64,000 bases of DNA from an uncultured Oscillospiraceae bacterium (GCA_910583935.1 CAJTZM010000005.1:1-64000); one strand, 5' to 3'. Shown: positions 34,358 through 45,000, counted from the first letter of the stretch. Translations and numbers: made by a program. The notes: a model not told the origin generated them from the sequence alone.

Positions 34358-34855
34358 ATGAAAAAGGTCGCAGTTATTATGGGAAGCGACAGCGATTTTC
34401 CGGTGATGAAAAATGCGGTCCGGGTGCTGAAGGAAAAGGGCGTCCCGGTCGAGGCGCACGTGTTTTCTGCGCATCGAACGCCAAAGCAGGCAGGGGAATT
34501 TGCGGCGGCCGCACGGGAAAACGGCTTTGGCGTGATCATCGCTGCGGCCGGAAAGGCGGCGCACTTAGCGGGCGTTTTGGCCGGACACACGACCCTGCCG
34601 GTCATCGGGGTACCGATGAAGGCCTCGGTGCTGGATGGGATGGATGCGCTTTTGGCGACCGTCCAGATGCCGAAGGGGGTGCCGGTGGCTACCGTTGCCA
34701 TAGACGGCGCGGATAACGCGGCGCTTTTGGCCCTGCAGATTCTGGCCGTCTCCGATCCAGAGCTGGCGGACCAGCTGGAAGCGGAAAAGTGCCGGATGGC
34801 ACAGCAGGTCCTGGAAAAGGACCAGAAGCTCCAGGAAGAAATTCTGGCGCTGTAA
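34358..34855 (+). CDS. purE: N5-carboxyaminoimidazole ribonucleotide mutase, PurE
   Basis: 165 residues. Rearranges N5-CAIR to CAIR in purine synthesis. MGSDSDFPVM and the catalytic-His motif SAHRTP are present, and the later AAHL motif is of the class I type, though it reads GKAAHLAG rather than the common GGAAHLPG. Class I enzymes normally need PurK, which is not in this operon. The ATG at 34358 follows AAAGGATGG. First gene of purECFMNOHDL. Confidence 0.96.
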   Translation: MKKVAVIMGSDSDFPVMKNAVRVLKEKGVPVEAHVFSAHRTPKQAGEFAAAARENGFGVIIAAAGKAAHLAGVLAGHTTLPVIGVPMKASVLDGMDALLATVQMPKGVPVATVAIDGADNAALLALQILAVSDPELADQLEAEKCRMAQQVLEKDQKLQEEILAL

Positions 34856-34913
34856 AAAGGATAAAAAGCCGATAGGCGGTTTTTATGATTGCAAGACGGA
34901 AAGGAGCTTACCA

Positions 34914-35624
34914 ATGAAAAAACTGGAACAGCTGTATGAGGGAAAAGCAAAAAAGGTGTTTAAAACAGACGATCCCAATTTGTATATTGTGGATTACAAG
35001 GACGACGCCACCGCCTTTAACGGTCTAAAGAAAGGGACTATTGCGGGCAAAGGGGTCATCAACAACCGGGTGTCCAATCATCTGATGAAAATGCTGGAGA
35101 AAAACGGGATCCCCACCCATCTGGTCGAAGAAATCTCCGAGCGGGAGACCATTGTCAAAAAGGTCACCATCATCCCGCTGGAGGTAATTGTCCGCAACAT
35201 TGCGGCGGGATCTCTGGCAAAGCGTCTGGGCATGGAGGAAGGGACCAAGCTTCAGCATACTGTGCTGGAGTATTGCTATAAGGACGACGAGCTGGGCGAT
35301 CCGTTGGTCAACGAATACCATATTTATGCCCTGGGCGCCGCCACGAAAGAGGAGCTTGACCTGATTGCGGATTACGCGTTTAAAATTAACCGCCTGCTGT
35401 CCGATTATCTGAAGGATTTGAACATTGAGCTTATCGACTACAAAATTGAATTCGGCAAAACCCCGGACGGGACCATTATTCTGGCAGATGAGATCTCTCC
35501 GGATACCTGCCGCTTCTGGGACAGCGTTACCGGCGAAAAGCTGGATAAGGACCGGTTCCGCCGGGATCTGGGAAATGTCGAGGGAGCGTACCACGAGATT
35601 ATGAAGCGCCTTTTGGGTGAATAG
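34914..35624 (+). CDS. purC: SAICAR synthetase, PurC
   Basis: 236 residues, normal for the bacterial enzyme. Joins CAIR and aspartate with ATP. Marks are LYEGKAKKVF at the start, VIVRNIAAGSL and the C-terminal ADEISPDTCRFWD. AAAGGAG lies before the ATG, 58 nt after purE. Confidence 0.98.
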   Translation: MKKLEQLYEGKAKKVFKTDDPNLYIVDYKDDATAFNGLKKGTIAGKGVINNRVSNHLMKMLEKNGIPTHLVEEISERETIVKKVTIIPLEVIVRNIAAGSLAKRLGMEEGTKLQHTVLEYCYKDDELGDPLVNEYHIYALGAATKEELDLIADYAFKINRLLSDYLKDLNIELIDYKIEFGKTPDGTIILADEISPDTCRFWDSVTGEKLDKDRFRRDLGNVEGAYHEIMKRLLGE

Positions 35625-35644
35625 CGCGTTGAAGGATGAGATTG

Positions 35645-35670
35645 GCAGGGCCGGCGTTTCCCGGCCCTGC
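35645..35670 (+). other. Intercistronic hairpin between purC and purF
   Basis: GCAGGGCCGG (35645-35654) pairs perfectly with CCGGCCCTGC (35661-35670) around six bases. No T-run follows, so it is more likely an mRNA stability or processing element than a terminator. Confidence 0.6.
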
Positions 35671-35693
35671 TCATGGTTCGGGAGAAAAGAAAT

Positions 35694-37118
35694 ATGCAAA
35701 ACGAGATTCATGAGGAATGCGGCGTTTTTGGCATCTATGATCAGGAGGGGCGCACAGATGTGGCGGCCAGTACCTATTACGCACTGTATGCTCTGCAGCA
35801 CCGCGGGCAGGAAAGCTGCGGCATTGCAGTGAACGACAGCGGCGTCATCACCGTCCACAAGGATCTGGGACTGGTTCGGGATGTGTTTACCCGAGAGCAT
35901 CTGGCAGCATTAGGCAGCGGCCAGATGGCGGTAGGTCATACCCGGTATTCCACTACTGGCGCAGTGAGCCGGGCCAATGCCCAGCCGCTGGTGGTCCGCC
36001 ATGTAAAGGGGCAGATGGCGCTGGCCCATAACGGGAACCTGACCAACGCGGCACAGCTGCGCCGCCAGCTGGAGCTGGCCGGGGCGATTTTCCACACGAC
36101 CAACGATTCGGAGGTCATTTCTTATATGATTACCCGGGAACGGCTGAATACTCCCTCGATTGAAAAGGCAATCGAACAGGCGATGTTTCAGCTGGAGGGT
36201 GCCTACAGCCTGGTGGTCATGTCGCCGCAAAAGCTGATCGCCGTCCGGGACCCTTCGGGCTTTCGGCCGCTATGCATGGGGCGGATGCGCTCAGGCCAGA
36301 TCGTCTTCGCTTCCGAAACCTGTGCGCTGGACAGCATTGGCGCCGCCTTCGTCCGGGATATAGAGGCTGGGGAAATCGTCGTCGTGGGGGAAAAAGGGAT
36401 CCGTAGCATCCGAACCCACTGCCGGGGGAAAGCGCACATCTGTGTGTTTGAATTTGTTTATTTTGCCCGGTCCGACTCGGTGATCGAAGGGCAGCCGGTC
36501 CACGAGGCGCGCCGGCGCGCCGGGCGCCTTTTGGCTCGAGAGCATCCGGTGGAGGCGGATGTGGTCGTCGGCGTGCCGGATTCGGGACTGGACGCGGCCT
36601 TGGGCTACGCAGAGGAATCGAGTATTCCCTACGGTATGGGATTTGTAAAAAACCGCTATATTGCCCGGACCTTCATTCAGCCGGAACAGGGTCAGCGAGA
36701 GGATTCGGTGAGGATTAAGCTTAACGCGCTGGCCTCGGTGGTAAAGGGCAAACGGGTGGTGATGGTCGACGACTCGATTGTGCGGGGAACGACCAGCGCC
36801 CGGATTGTAACCCTTTTGCGGGAGGCGGGAGCGGTGCAGGTCCATGTGCGGGTGTCCGCGCCGCCGTTTATCAGTCCCTGCTATTACGGCACAGATATTG
36901 ATTCCAAGGAAAACCTTATCGCCTGCCAAATGGGGGAGGAGGAAATCCGCCGGGTCATCGGGGCGGACTCTCTGGGCTATTTAAGCGTGGACGGGGTGCG
37001 GCGCATCGCGGCTGAGGCCAATTGCGAATTCTGCTGCGGCTGCTTCACCGGGGCGTATCCGGCGCCGGTCCCTACAGAAATGGACAAATCCAAATTCGAG
37101 CAGAAAATCAAAAAATGA
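35694..37118 (+). CDS. purF: Amidophosphoribosyltransferase, PurF
   Basis: 474 residues. First committed step: PRPP plus glutamine gives phosphoribosylamine. The short propeptide MQNEIHEE precedes the nucleophile Cys9 (ECGVFGIY), which must be exposed by cleavage. Glutaminase residues GHTRYST and LAHNGN are intact. The PRPP loop is VVMVDDSIVRGTT. Cysteines in HICVFEF, IACQMG and CEFCCGC match the 4Fe-4S ligands of the Bacillus-type enzyme. GGGAG is 9 nt before the ATG at 35694. A paralog without the nucleophile lies at 59099-60502. Confidence 0.97.
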   Translation: MQNEIHEECGVFGIYDQEGRTDVAASTYYALYALQHRGQESCGIAVNDSGVITVHKDLGLVRDVFTREHLAALGSGQMAVGHTRYSTTGAVSRANAQPLVVRHVKGQMALAHNGNLTNAAQLRRQLELAGAIFHTTNDSEVISYMITRERLNTPSIEKAIEQAMFQLEGAYSLVVMSPQKLIAVRDPSGFRPLCMGRMRSGQIVFASETCALDSIGAAFVRDIEAGEIVVVGEKGIRSIRTHCRGKAHICVFEFVYFARSDSVIEGQPVHEARRRAGRLLAREHPVEADVVVGVPDSGLDAALGYAEESSIPYGMGFVKNRYIARTFIQPEQGQREDSVRIKLNALASVVKGKRVVMVDDSIVRGTTSARIVTLLREAGAVQVHVRVSAPPFISPCYYGTDIDSKENLIACQMGEEEIRRVIGADSLGYLSVDGVRRIAAEANCEFCCGCFTGAYPAPVPTEMDKSKFEQKIKK

Positions 37119-37214
37119 TGGAAAAATGGGCAGGCGATTGAAAAACGTCTGCCGGATATTGGTAGCCTGCCTGCGCGAAGCGCGGCGCAAACAAAGAAGG
37201 GAGAATCTCGTTAT

Positions 37215-38252
37215 ATGGAAAAAAGTTTTAGCGACAGCTATAAAGCCGCAGGAGTCGACGTTACCGCCGGCTATAAAGCGGTAGAGCTGATGAAGGCCCA
37301 TGTGGCCCGGACCCAGACAGCCGGCTGCATCTCCGGGATCGGCGGCTTTGGCGGCTTATTTGAGCTGGATTTGACCGGGATGGAAAAGCCGGTGCTGGTT
37401 TCCGGTACCGACGGGGTGGGAACCAAGCTGAAGCTGGCCTTTCTTTTGGACAAGCACGATACGGTCGGCATCGACTGCGTAGCCATGTGCGTAAACGATA
37501 TTATCTGCGCAGGAGCAAAGCCGCTGGTCTTTTTGGACTATGTGGCGGTGGGCAAAAACTATCCGGAAAAGGTCGCTCAGATCGTTTCCGGCGTGGCGGA
37601 GGGCTGCGTCCAGGCTGGCTGCGCCCTGGTGGGCGGCGAAACCGCCGAAATGCCCGGCTTTTATCCGGAGAATGAATACGATCTGGCGGGCTTTTCGGTA
37701 GGCGCGGTGGATAAGTCCCGTATTCTGGACATGAACGCCATAAAGGAAGGAGACGCCATCATTGGATTGGCCTCCTCCGGCGTCCATTCCAACGGCTTCA
37801 GCCTGGTGCGCAAGGTGTTCGACGTAGAGCATACGGACCTAGGCCGCTATGCGGACCGCCTGGGCAAACCGCTGGGAGAGACGCTGCTGACCCCGACGAA
37901 GATCTATGTTAAGCCGGTTTTAAAGCTTTTGGAAGAGGTAAAGGTAAAATCCATCTCCCACATCACCGGCGGCGGATTTTACGAAAACATCCCGCGGGCG
38001 CTTCCCCAGGGGTACCAGGCGGTGATCGATCAGAACGCGGTAGAGGTCCTGCCCATCTTCCGGCTGATTCAGGAAGTGGGAAAAATCCCCCAGCGGGATA
38101 TGTATAACACCTTTAATATGGGAATCGGTATGTGCGTCGTCGTCGCGAAAGAAGAAGCGCAAAAGGCGGTGGAAATCCTCTGCGGCTGCGGCGAAAAGGC
38201 AAAAATCATCGGGGAAATCCAAAAAGGCGAGCATACCGTCTGCTTTCGGTAA
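37215..38252 (+). CDS. purM: Phosphoribosylformylglycinamidine cyclo-ligase (AIR synthetase), PurM
   Basis: 345 residues. ATP-dependent closure of the imidazole ring. Typical blocks are GVDVTAGYKAVELMK, SGTDGVGTKLKLA and LVGGETAEMPGFY. AAGGGAG precedes the ATG. A 96-nt spacer with hairpin potential separates it from purF. Confidence 0.98.
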   Translation: MEKSFSDSYKAAGVDVTAGYKAVELMKAHVARTQTAGCISGIGGFGGLFELDLTGMEKPVLVSGTDGVGTKLKLAFLLDKHDTVGIDCVAMCVNDIICAGAKPLVFLDYVAVGKNYPEKVAQIVSGVAEGCVQAGCALVGGETAEMPGFYPENEYDLAGFSVGAVDKSRILDMNAIKEGDAIIGLASSGVHSNGFSLVRKVFDVEHTDLGRYADRLGKPLGETLLTPTKIYVKPVLKLLEEVKVKSISHITGGGFYENIPRALPQGYQAVIDQNAVEVLPIFRLIQEVGKIPQRDMYNTFNMGIGMCVVVAKEEAQKAVEILCGCGEKAKIIGEIQKGEHTVCFR

Positions 38253-38264
38253 GGAGACAAAAAG

Positions 38265-38876
38265 ATGATAAAAATTGCGGTATTGGTCTCCGGCGGCGGA
38301 ACCAATTTGCAGGCATTGATCGACGCGCAGAAATCCGGCGCCTTTCCCCAAGGGGAGATCACGCTGGTGCTGGCCTCGAACACGAAAGCGTACGCGCTGG
38401 AGCGGGCCAAAAACGCCGGCATCGAAACGGCGGTGATTAGTCGGAAGAGCTTTGAGGATCCGGCGCAGTACGACCAGGCCATTGTCAAAACGCTGCGGGA
38501 CCACCAAATTGACCTGGTGGTGCTGGCGGGCTTTTTAAGTATTTTGGGCAAGCCGGTGATCGACGCTTATCCGGAGCGGATCCTCAACATCCACCCGTCG
38601 CTGATCCCCTCGTTTTGCGGCGCCGGGTTTTATGGGCTGCGGGTTCACCAGGCGGCGCTGGATTACGGAGTCAAGGTCACCGGTGCGACGGTGCATCTGG
38701 TCAACGAAATCCCCGACGGCGGCCGGATTTTGCTGCAAAAAGCGGTGGAGATCCAGCCCGGGGATACGCCGGAGCTTTTGCAGCGCCGGGTGATGGAGGA
38801 AGCGGAATGGAAGATTCTCCCACAGGCGGTGGCTATGCTGTGCCGCCAGCTTGGGGCAATGCAGGATGAAAGATAA
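38265..38876 (+). CDS. purN: Phosphoribosylglycinamide formyltransferase, PurN
   Basis: 203 residues. Uses 10-formyl-tetrahydrofolate to formylate GAR. Start VLVSGGGTNLQALID, catalytic block LNIHPSLIPSF with the active Asn and His, and the Asp in EIPDGGRILLQ. AAGGAGA lies before the ATG. Its end lies 34 nt before the next start. Confidence 0.97.
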   Translation: MIKIAVLVSGGGTNLQALIDAQKSGAFPQGEITLVLASNTKAYALERAKNAGIETAVISRKSFEDPAQYDQAIVKTLRDHQIDLVVLAGFLSILGKPVIDAYPERILNIHPSLIPSFCGAGFYGLRVHQAALDYGVKVTGATVHLVNEIPDGGRILLQKAVEIQPGDTPELLQRRVMEEAEWKILPQAVAMLCRQLGAMQDER

Positions 38877-38910
38877 ATCAGATCGTTTTTTTGAAAGGGG
38901 CAAGAGTGGG

Positions 38911-39612
38911 ATGAAGGCTGTCAATCTATACGAGTATCTTTCCGGCAACGAATACCCCGGCCGGGGTATTGTGCTGGGCCGGACCCCGGACGGCGGCAAA
39001 ATGCTGATCGGGTATTTTATTATGGGCCGCAGCGAAAACAGCCGCAACCGGGTCTTTGTTGAAGAGGGGGAGGGCATCCGGACTGAGGCGTTTGATCCGG
39101 CAAAGCTGTCCGACCCGTCGCTGATTATCTACTCGCCGGTGCGGGTGCTGGGGAAGACAACGATTGTGACCAACGGCGACCAGACCGATACCATCCACGA
39201 TTTTCTGGCCGCGGGCAAAAGCTTTGAGGACGCTCTGCGGACCCGGACCTTTGAGCCGGACGGACCCAACTTTACCCCCCGTATTTCCGGCGTGGTCTGC
39301 GGCGCGGGCTACCGGCTTTCCATCTTAAAAAGCGCCGAGGGGGATCCTTCGTCCGCCCATCGCTTTTTCTTTGATTATACCGACGCGCTGCCGGGTCAGG
39401 GCCATGTGATCCACACCTACCGGGAAAACGGGAATCCCATCCCCTCCTTTGAGGGCGAACCAGTGCCGGTGCAGATGGCAGAGGATTTCGAAGGCTTCGG
39501 CCAAAAGCTGTGGAACGCCTTAAACGGGGAAAATAAGGTATCTTTGTTTGTCCGATCCATTGATTTGGCCAGCGGAAAAACACAGACAAAGCTTTACAAT
39601 AAGAATAAATAG
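38911..39612 (+). CDS. purO: IMP cyclohydrolase, PurO-like (archaeal-type)
   Basis: 233 residues. Closes FAICAR to IMP, the last step. The fold and blocks (LSGNEYPGRGIVLGRTPDG, GYFIMGRSENSRNR, the Gly/Tyr-rich N-terminal half) match the PurO-like family first known from archaea, not the MGS-like domain of bacterial PurH. The ATG at 38911 follows AAGGGG and gives the family start; the frame is open further upstream inside purN. It pairs with the next gene, which has only the transformylase half. Confidence 0.88.
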   Translation: MKAVNLYEYLSGNEYPGRGIVLGRTPDGGKMLIGYFIMGRSENSRNRVFVEEGEGIRTEAFDPAKLSDPSLIIYSPVRVLGKTTIVTNGDQTDTIHDFLAAGKSFEDALRTRTFEPDGPNFTPRISGVVCGAGYRLSILKSAEGDPSSAHRFFFDYTDALPGQGHVIHTYRENGNPIPSFEGEPVPVQMAEDFEGFGQKLWNALNGENKVSLFVRSIDLASGKTQTKLYNKNK

Positions 39613-39623
39613 GAGGTAGTAAA

Positions 39624-40799
39624 ATGGCCAAGGAACTGGAATTAAAATATGGCTGCAACCCCAACCAAAAACCCTCCCGCATCTTTATGGAAAAAGGAGA
39701 GCTTCCCATCCAGGTGCTGAGCGGCAAGCCGGGCTACATCAATTTTCTGGATGCGTTTAACAGCTGGCAGCTGGTGAAGGAGTTAAAGGAAGCCACCGGT
39801 CTGCCGGCGGCGGCTTCCTTTAAGCATGTAAGCCCTGCCGGCGCCGCGGTGGGATTGCCCTTGAGCGATGTGCTCAGGAAAATCTATTTTACCGGTGATC
39901 AGCCGTTGTCGGCCCTGGCCTGTGCCTATGCCAGAGCGCGAGGCGCCGACCGTATGAGCTCCTACGGGGACTTTATCGCCCTGTCGGACATCTGCGACGA
40001 GGATACGGCCAATCTGATCCATAAAGAGGTTTCGGATGGGATTATCGCCCCCGGATATACGGATCAGGCACTGGAAATTCTTCGGTCCAAGCGCAAGGGC
40101 ACCTATAATATTATCAAGATCGACCCGGACTACATCCCCGCCTCGGTCGAGTGCAAGCAGGTTTACGGCATAACCTTTGAGCAGGGCCGCAATGACCTGA
40201 AAATCGACGAAAAGCTACTGGAAAATATTGTAACCCAGAATAAGGCTTTGCCGCCGGAGGCGAAAATCGACCTGATTTTGTCGCTGATTACCCTCAAATA
40301 TACCCAGTCCAACTCGGTTTGCTACGCGAAGGGCGGACAGGTCATCGGCGTTGGCGCAGGGCAGCAGTCCCGTATCCACTGTACCCGGCTGGCGGGCAAC
40401 AAGGCGGATGTGTGGTATCTCAGGCAGCACAAAAAGGTGCTGGAGCTTCCCTTTAAAGAAAAAATCCGCCGGGCGGACCGGGACAATACCATCGACGTAT
40501 ATATCTCAGACGATTATATGGATGTTCTGGCCGACGGCATGTGGGAGCAGTTCTTTACCCATAAGCCGGAGCCGCTGAGCCGGGAGGAAAAGCGGGCCTG
40601 GCTGGACACCATGACCGGCGTTTCCCTGGGCTCGGACGCGTTCTTCCCCTTTGGAGATAATATCGAGCGGGCGCACAAAAGTGGTGTGGCATATATTGCG
40701 CAGCCGGGCGGCTCTATTCGGGACGACAATGTAATCGACACCTGCGACAAATACGGTATCACTATGGCGTTTACTGGCATTCGCCTGTTCCACCATTAA
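39624..40799 (+). CDS. purH: AICAR formyltransferase, stand-alone
   Basis: 391 residues. Converts AICAR to FAICAR. It corresponds to the C-terminal domain of bifunctional PurH; the Lys-His pair in ASFKHVSPAGAAVG and the segments SNSVCYAKGGQVIG and GAGQQSRIHCTRLAG are intact. The N-terminal cyclohydrolase domain of normal PurH is absent, as the length shows; purO just upstream supplies it. AGGAGG lies before the ATG, 11 nt from purO. Confidence 0.92.
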   Translation: MAKELELKYGCNPNQKPSRIFMEKGELPIQVLSGKPGYINFLDAFNSWQLVKELKEATGLPAAASFKHVSPAGAAVGLPLSDVLRKIYFTGDQPLSALACAYARARGADRMSSYGDFIALSDICDEDTANLIHKEVSDGIIAPGYTDQALEILRSKRKGTYNIIKIDPDYIPASVECKQVYGITFEQGRNDLKIDEKLLENIVTQNKALPPEAKIDLILSLITLKYTQSNSVCYAKGGQVIGVGAGQQSRIHCTRLAGNKADVWYLRQHKKVLELPFKEKIRRADRDNTIDVYISDDYMDVLADGMWEQFFTHKPEPLSREEKRAWLDTMTGVSLGSDAFFPFGDNIERAHKSGVAYIAQPGGSIRDDNVIDTCDKYGITMAFTGIRLFHH

Positions 40800-40814
40800 G
40801 CGGGAGGAAGCGAC

Positions 40815-42077
40815 ATGAAAGTTTTGGTAATCGGCTCCGGCGGCCGGGAGCACGCGGTGATCCGGAAGCTCAAAGAAAGCAGGGAAATTGGAAAAATTTT
40901 CTGTGCGCCGGGAAACGGCGGCATCAGCGTACTGGCAGCACCGGTGGACGTGAAGGCCACGGATATCGACGGAATGGTGCACTTTGCCAAAACCGAAGGG
41001 ATCGGTTTCGCGGTAGTTACCCCGGACGATCCGTTGGTGCTGGGCATGGCCGACGCGTTGGAGGCGGCGGGGATTCCCGCCTTTGGCCCCAGCAAGGCGG
41101 CTGCCCAGATTGAGGGAAGCAAGGTTTTTGCCAAAAGTTTAATGAAAAAGTACGGGATCCCCACAGCCAAATACGAGGTATTTGACGATCCGGCCCAGGC
41201 AATCGCTTACATCCAGCGGGAAAATCGGTTTCCGGCAGTGATTAAGGCAGACGGGCTGGCGCTGGGAAAGGGAGTGGTCATCGCCCAAAATCTGGGCGAG
41301 GCCAAAGAGGCAGTCCGTTCCATTATGGAGGACAGGATTTTCGGCCAAAGCGGCAGCCGGGTGGTGGTAGAGGAATTTCTGACCGGGAAAGAGGTATCGG
41401 TCCTGGCCTTTACTGACTCTCACACGGTAGTCCCCATGGTTTCCTCCATGGATCATAAGAGGGTGTACGACGACGATCAGGGCCCCAATACTGGCGGCAT
41501 GGGCACAATCGCGCCCAGCCCCTACTATACTGCCGAGGTTGCGGACCGGTGCAGAAAGGAAATTTTCCTGCCCACCGTTGAGGCCATGAATAAAGAGGGA
41601 TGCCCCTTTAAGGGCTGCTTGTATTTCGGCTTAATCTTGACCGAACAGGGGCCGAAGGTAATCGAGTATAACTGCCGTTTTGGCGACCCGGAGACGCAGG
41701 TGGTGCTTCCTTTGTTAAAGACGGATCTGTTCACCATTTTCAAGGCGGTTCGGGAGGAGCGTCTGGACCAGCTGGATATCCAGTGGTCTGCCGGTGCGGC
41801 GGCCTGCGTGATTCTGGCCAGCGGCGGCTATCCGAAAAAGTACGAGACGGGATTTCCCATCCAGGGACTGGACGAGCAGGGCCAATATCCTGGCGTGATT
41901 GTGTATCACGCCGGCACCAAACGGCAGGACGGGCAGTTTCTTACGGCGGGTGGCCGGGTTTTGGGTGTTACCGGTCTGGGAGAGGATCTGCCCCAGGCGC
42001 TGGAAAAGGCCTACGGCGCTGCGGCGAAAATCCATTTTCCCAAGGTCCATTACCGCACCGATATCGGCAAAAAATAG
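40815..42077 (+). CDS. purD: Phosphoribosylamine-glycine ligase, PurD
   Basis: 420 residues, ATP-grasp enzyme. Start VLVIGSGGREHAVIRKL, ATP-binding loop around ADGLALGKGVVIA, and metal site near YNCRFGDPETQVVLP. GGGAGG lies before the ATG, 15 nt behind the transformylase gene. Confidence 0.98.
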   Translation: MKVLVIGSGGREHAVIRKLKESREIGKIFCAPGNGGISVLAAPVDVKATDIDGMVHFAKTEGIGFAVVTPDDPLVLGMADALEAAGIPAFGPSKAAAQIEGSKVFAKSLMKKYGIPTAKYEVFDDPAQAIAYIQRENRFPAVIKADGLALGKGVVIAQNLGEAKEAVRSIMEDRIFGQSGSRVVVEEFLTGKEVSVLAFTDSHTVVPMVSSMDHKRVYDDDQGPNTGGMGTIAPSPYYTAEVADRCRKEIFLPTVEAMNKEGCPFKGCLYFGLILTEQGPKVIEYNCRFGDPETQVVLPLLKTDLFTIFKAVREERLDQLDIQWSAGAAACVILASGGYPKKYETGFPIQGLDEQGQYPGVIVYHAGTKRQDGQFLTAGGRVLGVTGLGEDLPQALEKAYGAAAKIHFPKVHYRTDIGKK

Positions 42078-42089
42078 GAGAGTAGAAAA

Positions 42090-45000
42090 ATGGCAGTTTA
42101 TCGTTGTTTTGTAGAGAAAAAGGCGCCTTTTGCCGTAGAAGCGGCAGGCGTACTGAGCGATTTGAAGACCGCCCTGCGCACCGAGGCGATTACCGGTGTG
42201 CGGATCCTGAACCGCTACGATATCGAAAGTATCGACGAGGCGGATTACCACACGGCCCAAAGGACCATTCTGTCCGAGCCGCAGGTCGACAATCTTTATG
42301 AAGAAGAAGCGCCGGCACCGGCGGCGGATGAATGGGTGCTGGCGGTAGAATACCTGCCCGGCCAATTTGACCAGCGGGCAGATTCTTGCGCCCAATGTAT
42401 TCAGCTTTCCACCTGCAAGGAGCGTCCGGCGGTGAAAACCGCGCGGGTTTATTATATTAAGGGCCGCCTGTCCGACGGGGAGAAGGCAAAGGTCAAAGAG
42501 ACGCTCATCAACCCGGTGGAGGCCAGAGAAGCGGCACTGGAAAAGCCCGCGACCATCCGGCAGGCCTTTGAAAAGCCCGCCCCGGTGGCGGTGCTGGAGG
42601 GCTTTAACAGTCTGGACGAACAGGGCCTGCGGGATTTTATCGGTCAATACGGTTTGGCGATGGATCTGGACGATATCCGATTCTGCCAGCGGTACTTTAA
42701 AGAGGAAGAAAAGCGCTGCCCGACCATTACCGAAATTCGTATGATCGACACCTATTGGTCCGACCATTGCCGCCATACCACCTTCGGCACCATCATTGAA
42801 AAAGTGCAGATTGCGCCGGATTATATCCGGGAAACCTATGAGGATTATCAAAAACTGCGCGAGACCCTGTATGCCGGAAAGGATAAGCCGGTAACGCTGA
42901 TGGATTTGGCGACCATCGGCGCCAAAGCACTGAAGGCTGCCGGGAAAATGCACGATCTGGACGAATCAGAGGAAATCAACGCCTGCTCGGTGAAAATCAA
43001 GGTGGATGTGGACGGCCAAGAGCAGGATTGGCTTTTGATGTTTAAAAATGAAACCCATAATCATCCAACGGAGATTGAGCCCTTTGGCGGAGCGGCCACC
43101 TGCCTGGGCGGCGCGATTCGCGACCCGCTGTCCGGCCGCAGCTATGTGTACCAGGCCATGCGGGTGACTGGCGCGGCGGACCCGCTTTTGCCGGTTGACC
43201 AGACCATAAAGGGCAAGCTGCCCCAGCGTAAGATCGTTACCACCGCGGCGGCCGGATACAGCTCCTACGGCAACCAGATCGGCCTGGCCACTGGCCATGT
43301 AACCGAAATTTACCATCCGGGCTATGCGGCCAAGCGGATGGAAATCGGCGCGGTGCTGGGGGCGGCGCCTCAGGAGAATGTGGTCCGGGAGCGGCCTAAG
43401 CCCTCGGATGTGGTGATTTTACTGGGCGGGCGTACCGGCCGCGACGGATGCGGCGGCGCCACCGGCTCTTCCAAATCCCATACCCTGACGTCGCTGGAAA
43501 GCTGCGGCGCAGAGGTGCAGAAGGGCAACGCGCCGGAGGAGCGCAAGCTTCAGCGGCTGTTCCGCAATCCGGCGGCGACCCGCCTGATCAAGCGCTGCAA
43601 CGATTTTGGTGCAGGCGGCGTGTCGGTGGCCATCGGCGAGCTGGCCGACGGGCTGCACATTGATTTGGGCAAGGTCCCCAAGAAATACGAGGGTCTGGAC
43701 GGCACCGAGCTGGCCATCAGCGAATCCCAGGAGCGGATGGCGGTGGTGGTGGCCAGGGAGGACGCGGACTGCTTTTGCGCGCTGGCCGCGGCGGAAAACC
43801 TGGAATCGACGGTGGTGGCGTATGTGACTGAGCAGCCCCGCCTGGTCATGGAGCTGGACGGCCGCACCATTGTAGATCTGTCCCGGGAATTTTTAAATTC
43901 CAACGGTGCGAAAAAATTTACCGCTGTATCGGTTCCCGAGCCGGAGGCGGAATGCAGAACCCTGGAATACCTGGATTTAGAGACCCGGCTGGAGCTGCTG
44001 GCGGGGGATCTAAACATCTGCTCACAAAAGGGGCTGGTGGAGCGGTTCGACTCCACCATCGGCGCGGGAACCGTGCTGATGCCCTTTGGCGGCAGGTGGC
44101 AGCTGACCCCCTCCCAGGCGATGGCGGCGAAGATGCCGGTTCTGGGCGGCGAAACCAGCACCTGCTCCTTAATGGGCTGGGGCTTTGACCCGTACCTGTC
44201 CAGCCGCAGCCCATACCATGGGGCGATGATGGCGGTGATCCAGTCGGTAGCCAAGGTGGTGGCGGCTGGCGGCAGCGCGAAAAACTGCTGGCTGACCTTC
44301 CAGGAATATTTTGAGCGGACCCAGGGAGATCCCGAACGCTGGGGCAAACCCTTCGCGGCGCTATTAGGCGCGTTAAAGGCGCAGCTGGAACTGGAGATCG
44401 GGTCCATCGGCGGTAAGGACTCCATGTCCGGCACCTTCGAGGATCTGGATGTGCCGCCGACACTGGTATCCTTTGCCGTCTCCACCGCTCAATCGGAACG
44501 GATCGTATCTACCGAGTTTAAGGGAGAGGATCATCCGGTTTACTTAGTGAAGCCCTTTTATTATCCCAACGGCCTGCCGGATTTTGGAAGCGTAAAAGCG
44601 GCGTTTGAGCAGATGGAGGCCCTCATTTCCAAAGGACGGGTGCTGTCCTGCTGGACGCTAGGCGCGGGTGGTACGGCGGAAGGCCTTTTGAAAATGATGA
44701 TGGGCAACCATATCGGCTTTGAAGTGTCCAAGGATTTTGGCGAGGAGCAGCTGTTTGAGCCGTGCTATGGCGCGTTCCTCTTTGAGATGGATAAACCGTT
44801 GGAGCTGCCCGGCTCCGCCATCCTTGTGGGCCGCACGGCCAGAGGCTATTCGCTGCGGACCGACACGGTCACCATCGATATGAACAGGATACAAAAGGCA
44901 TACGAAGAAAAGCTCCAGCCGGTATTCCCCTATTTAGAGAAGGAGGACACGAAGCCAGTGCAGACCTTCTCCTATGCAGGAGCGGGTACGGAGAGGGCCT

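Noticed and set aside
41715..42953. 412-codon minus-strand frame over purD and purL
   Set aside because: Antisense to two well-supported purine genes; no family features.
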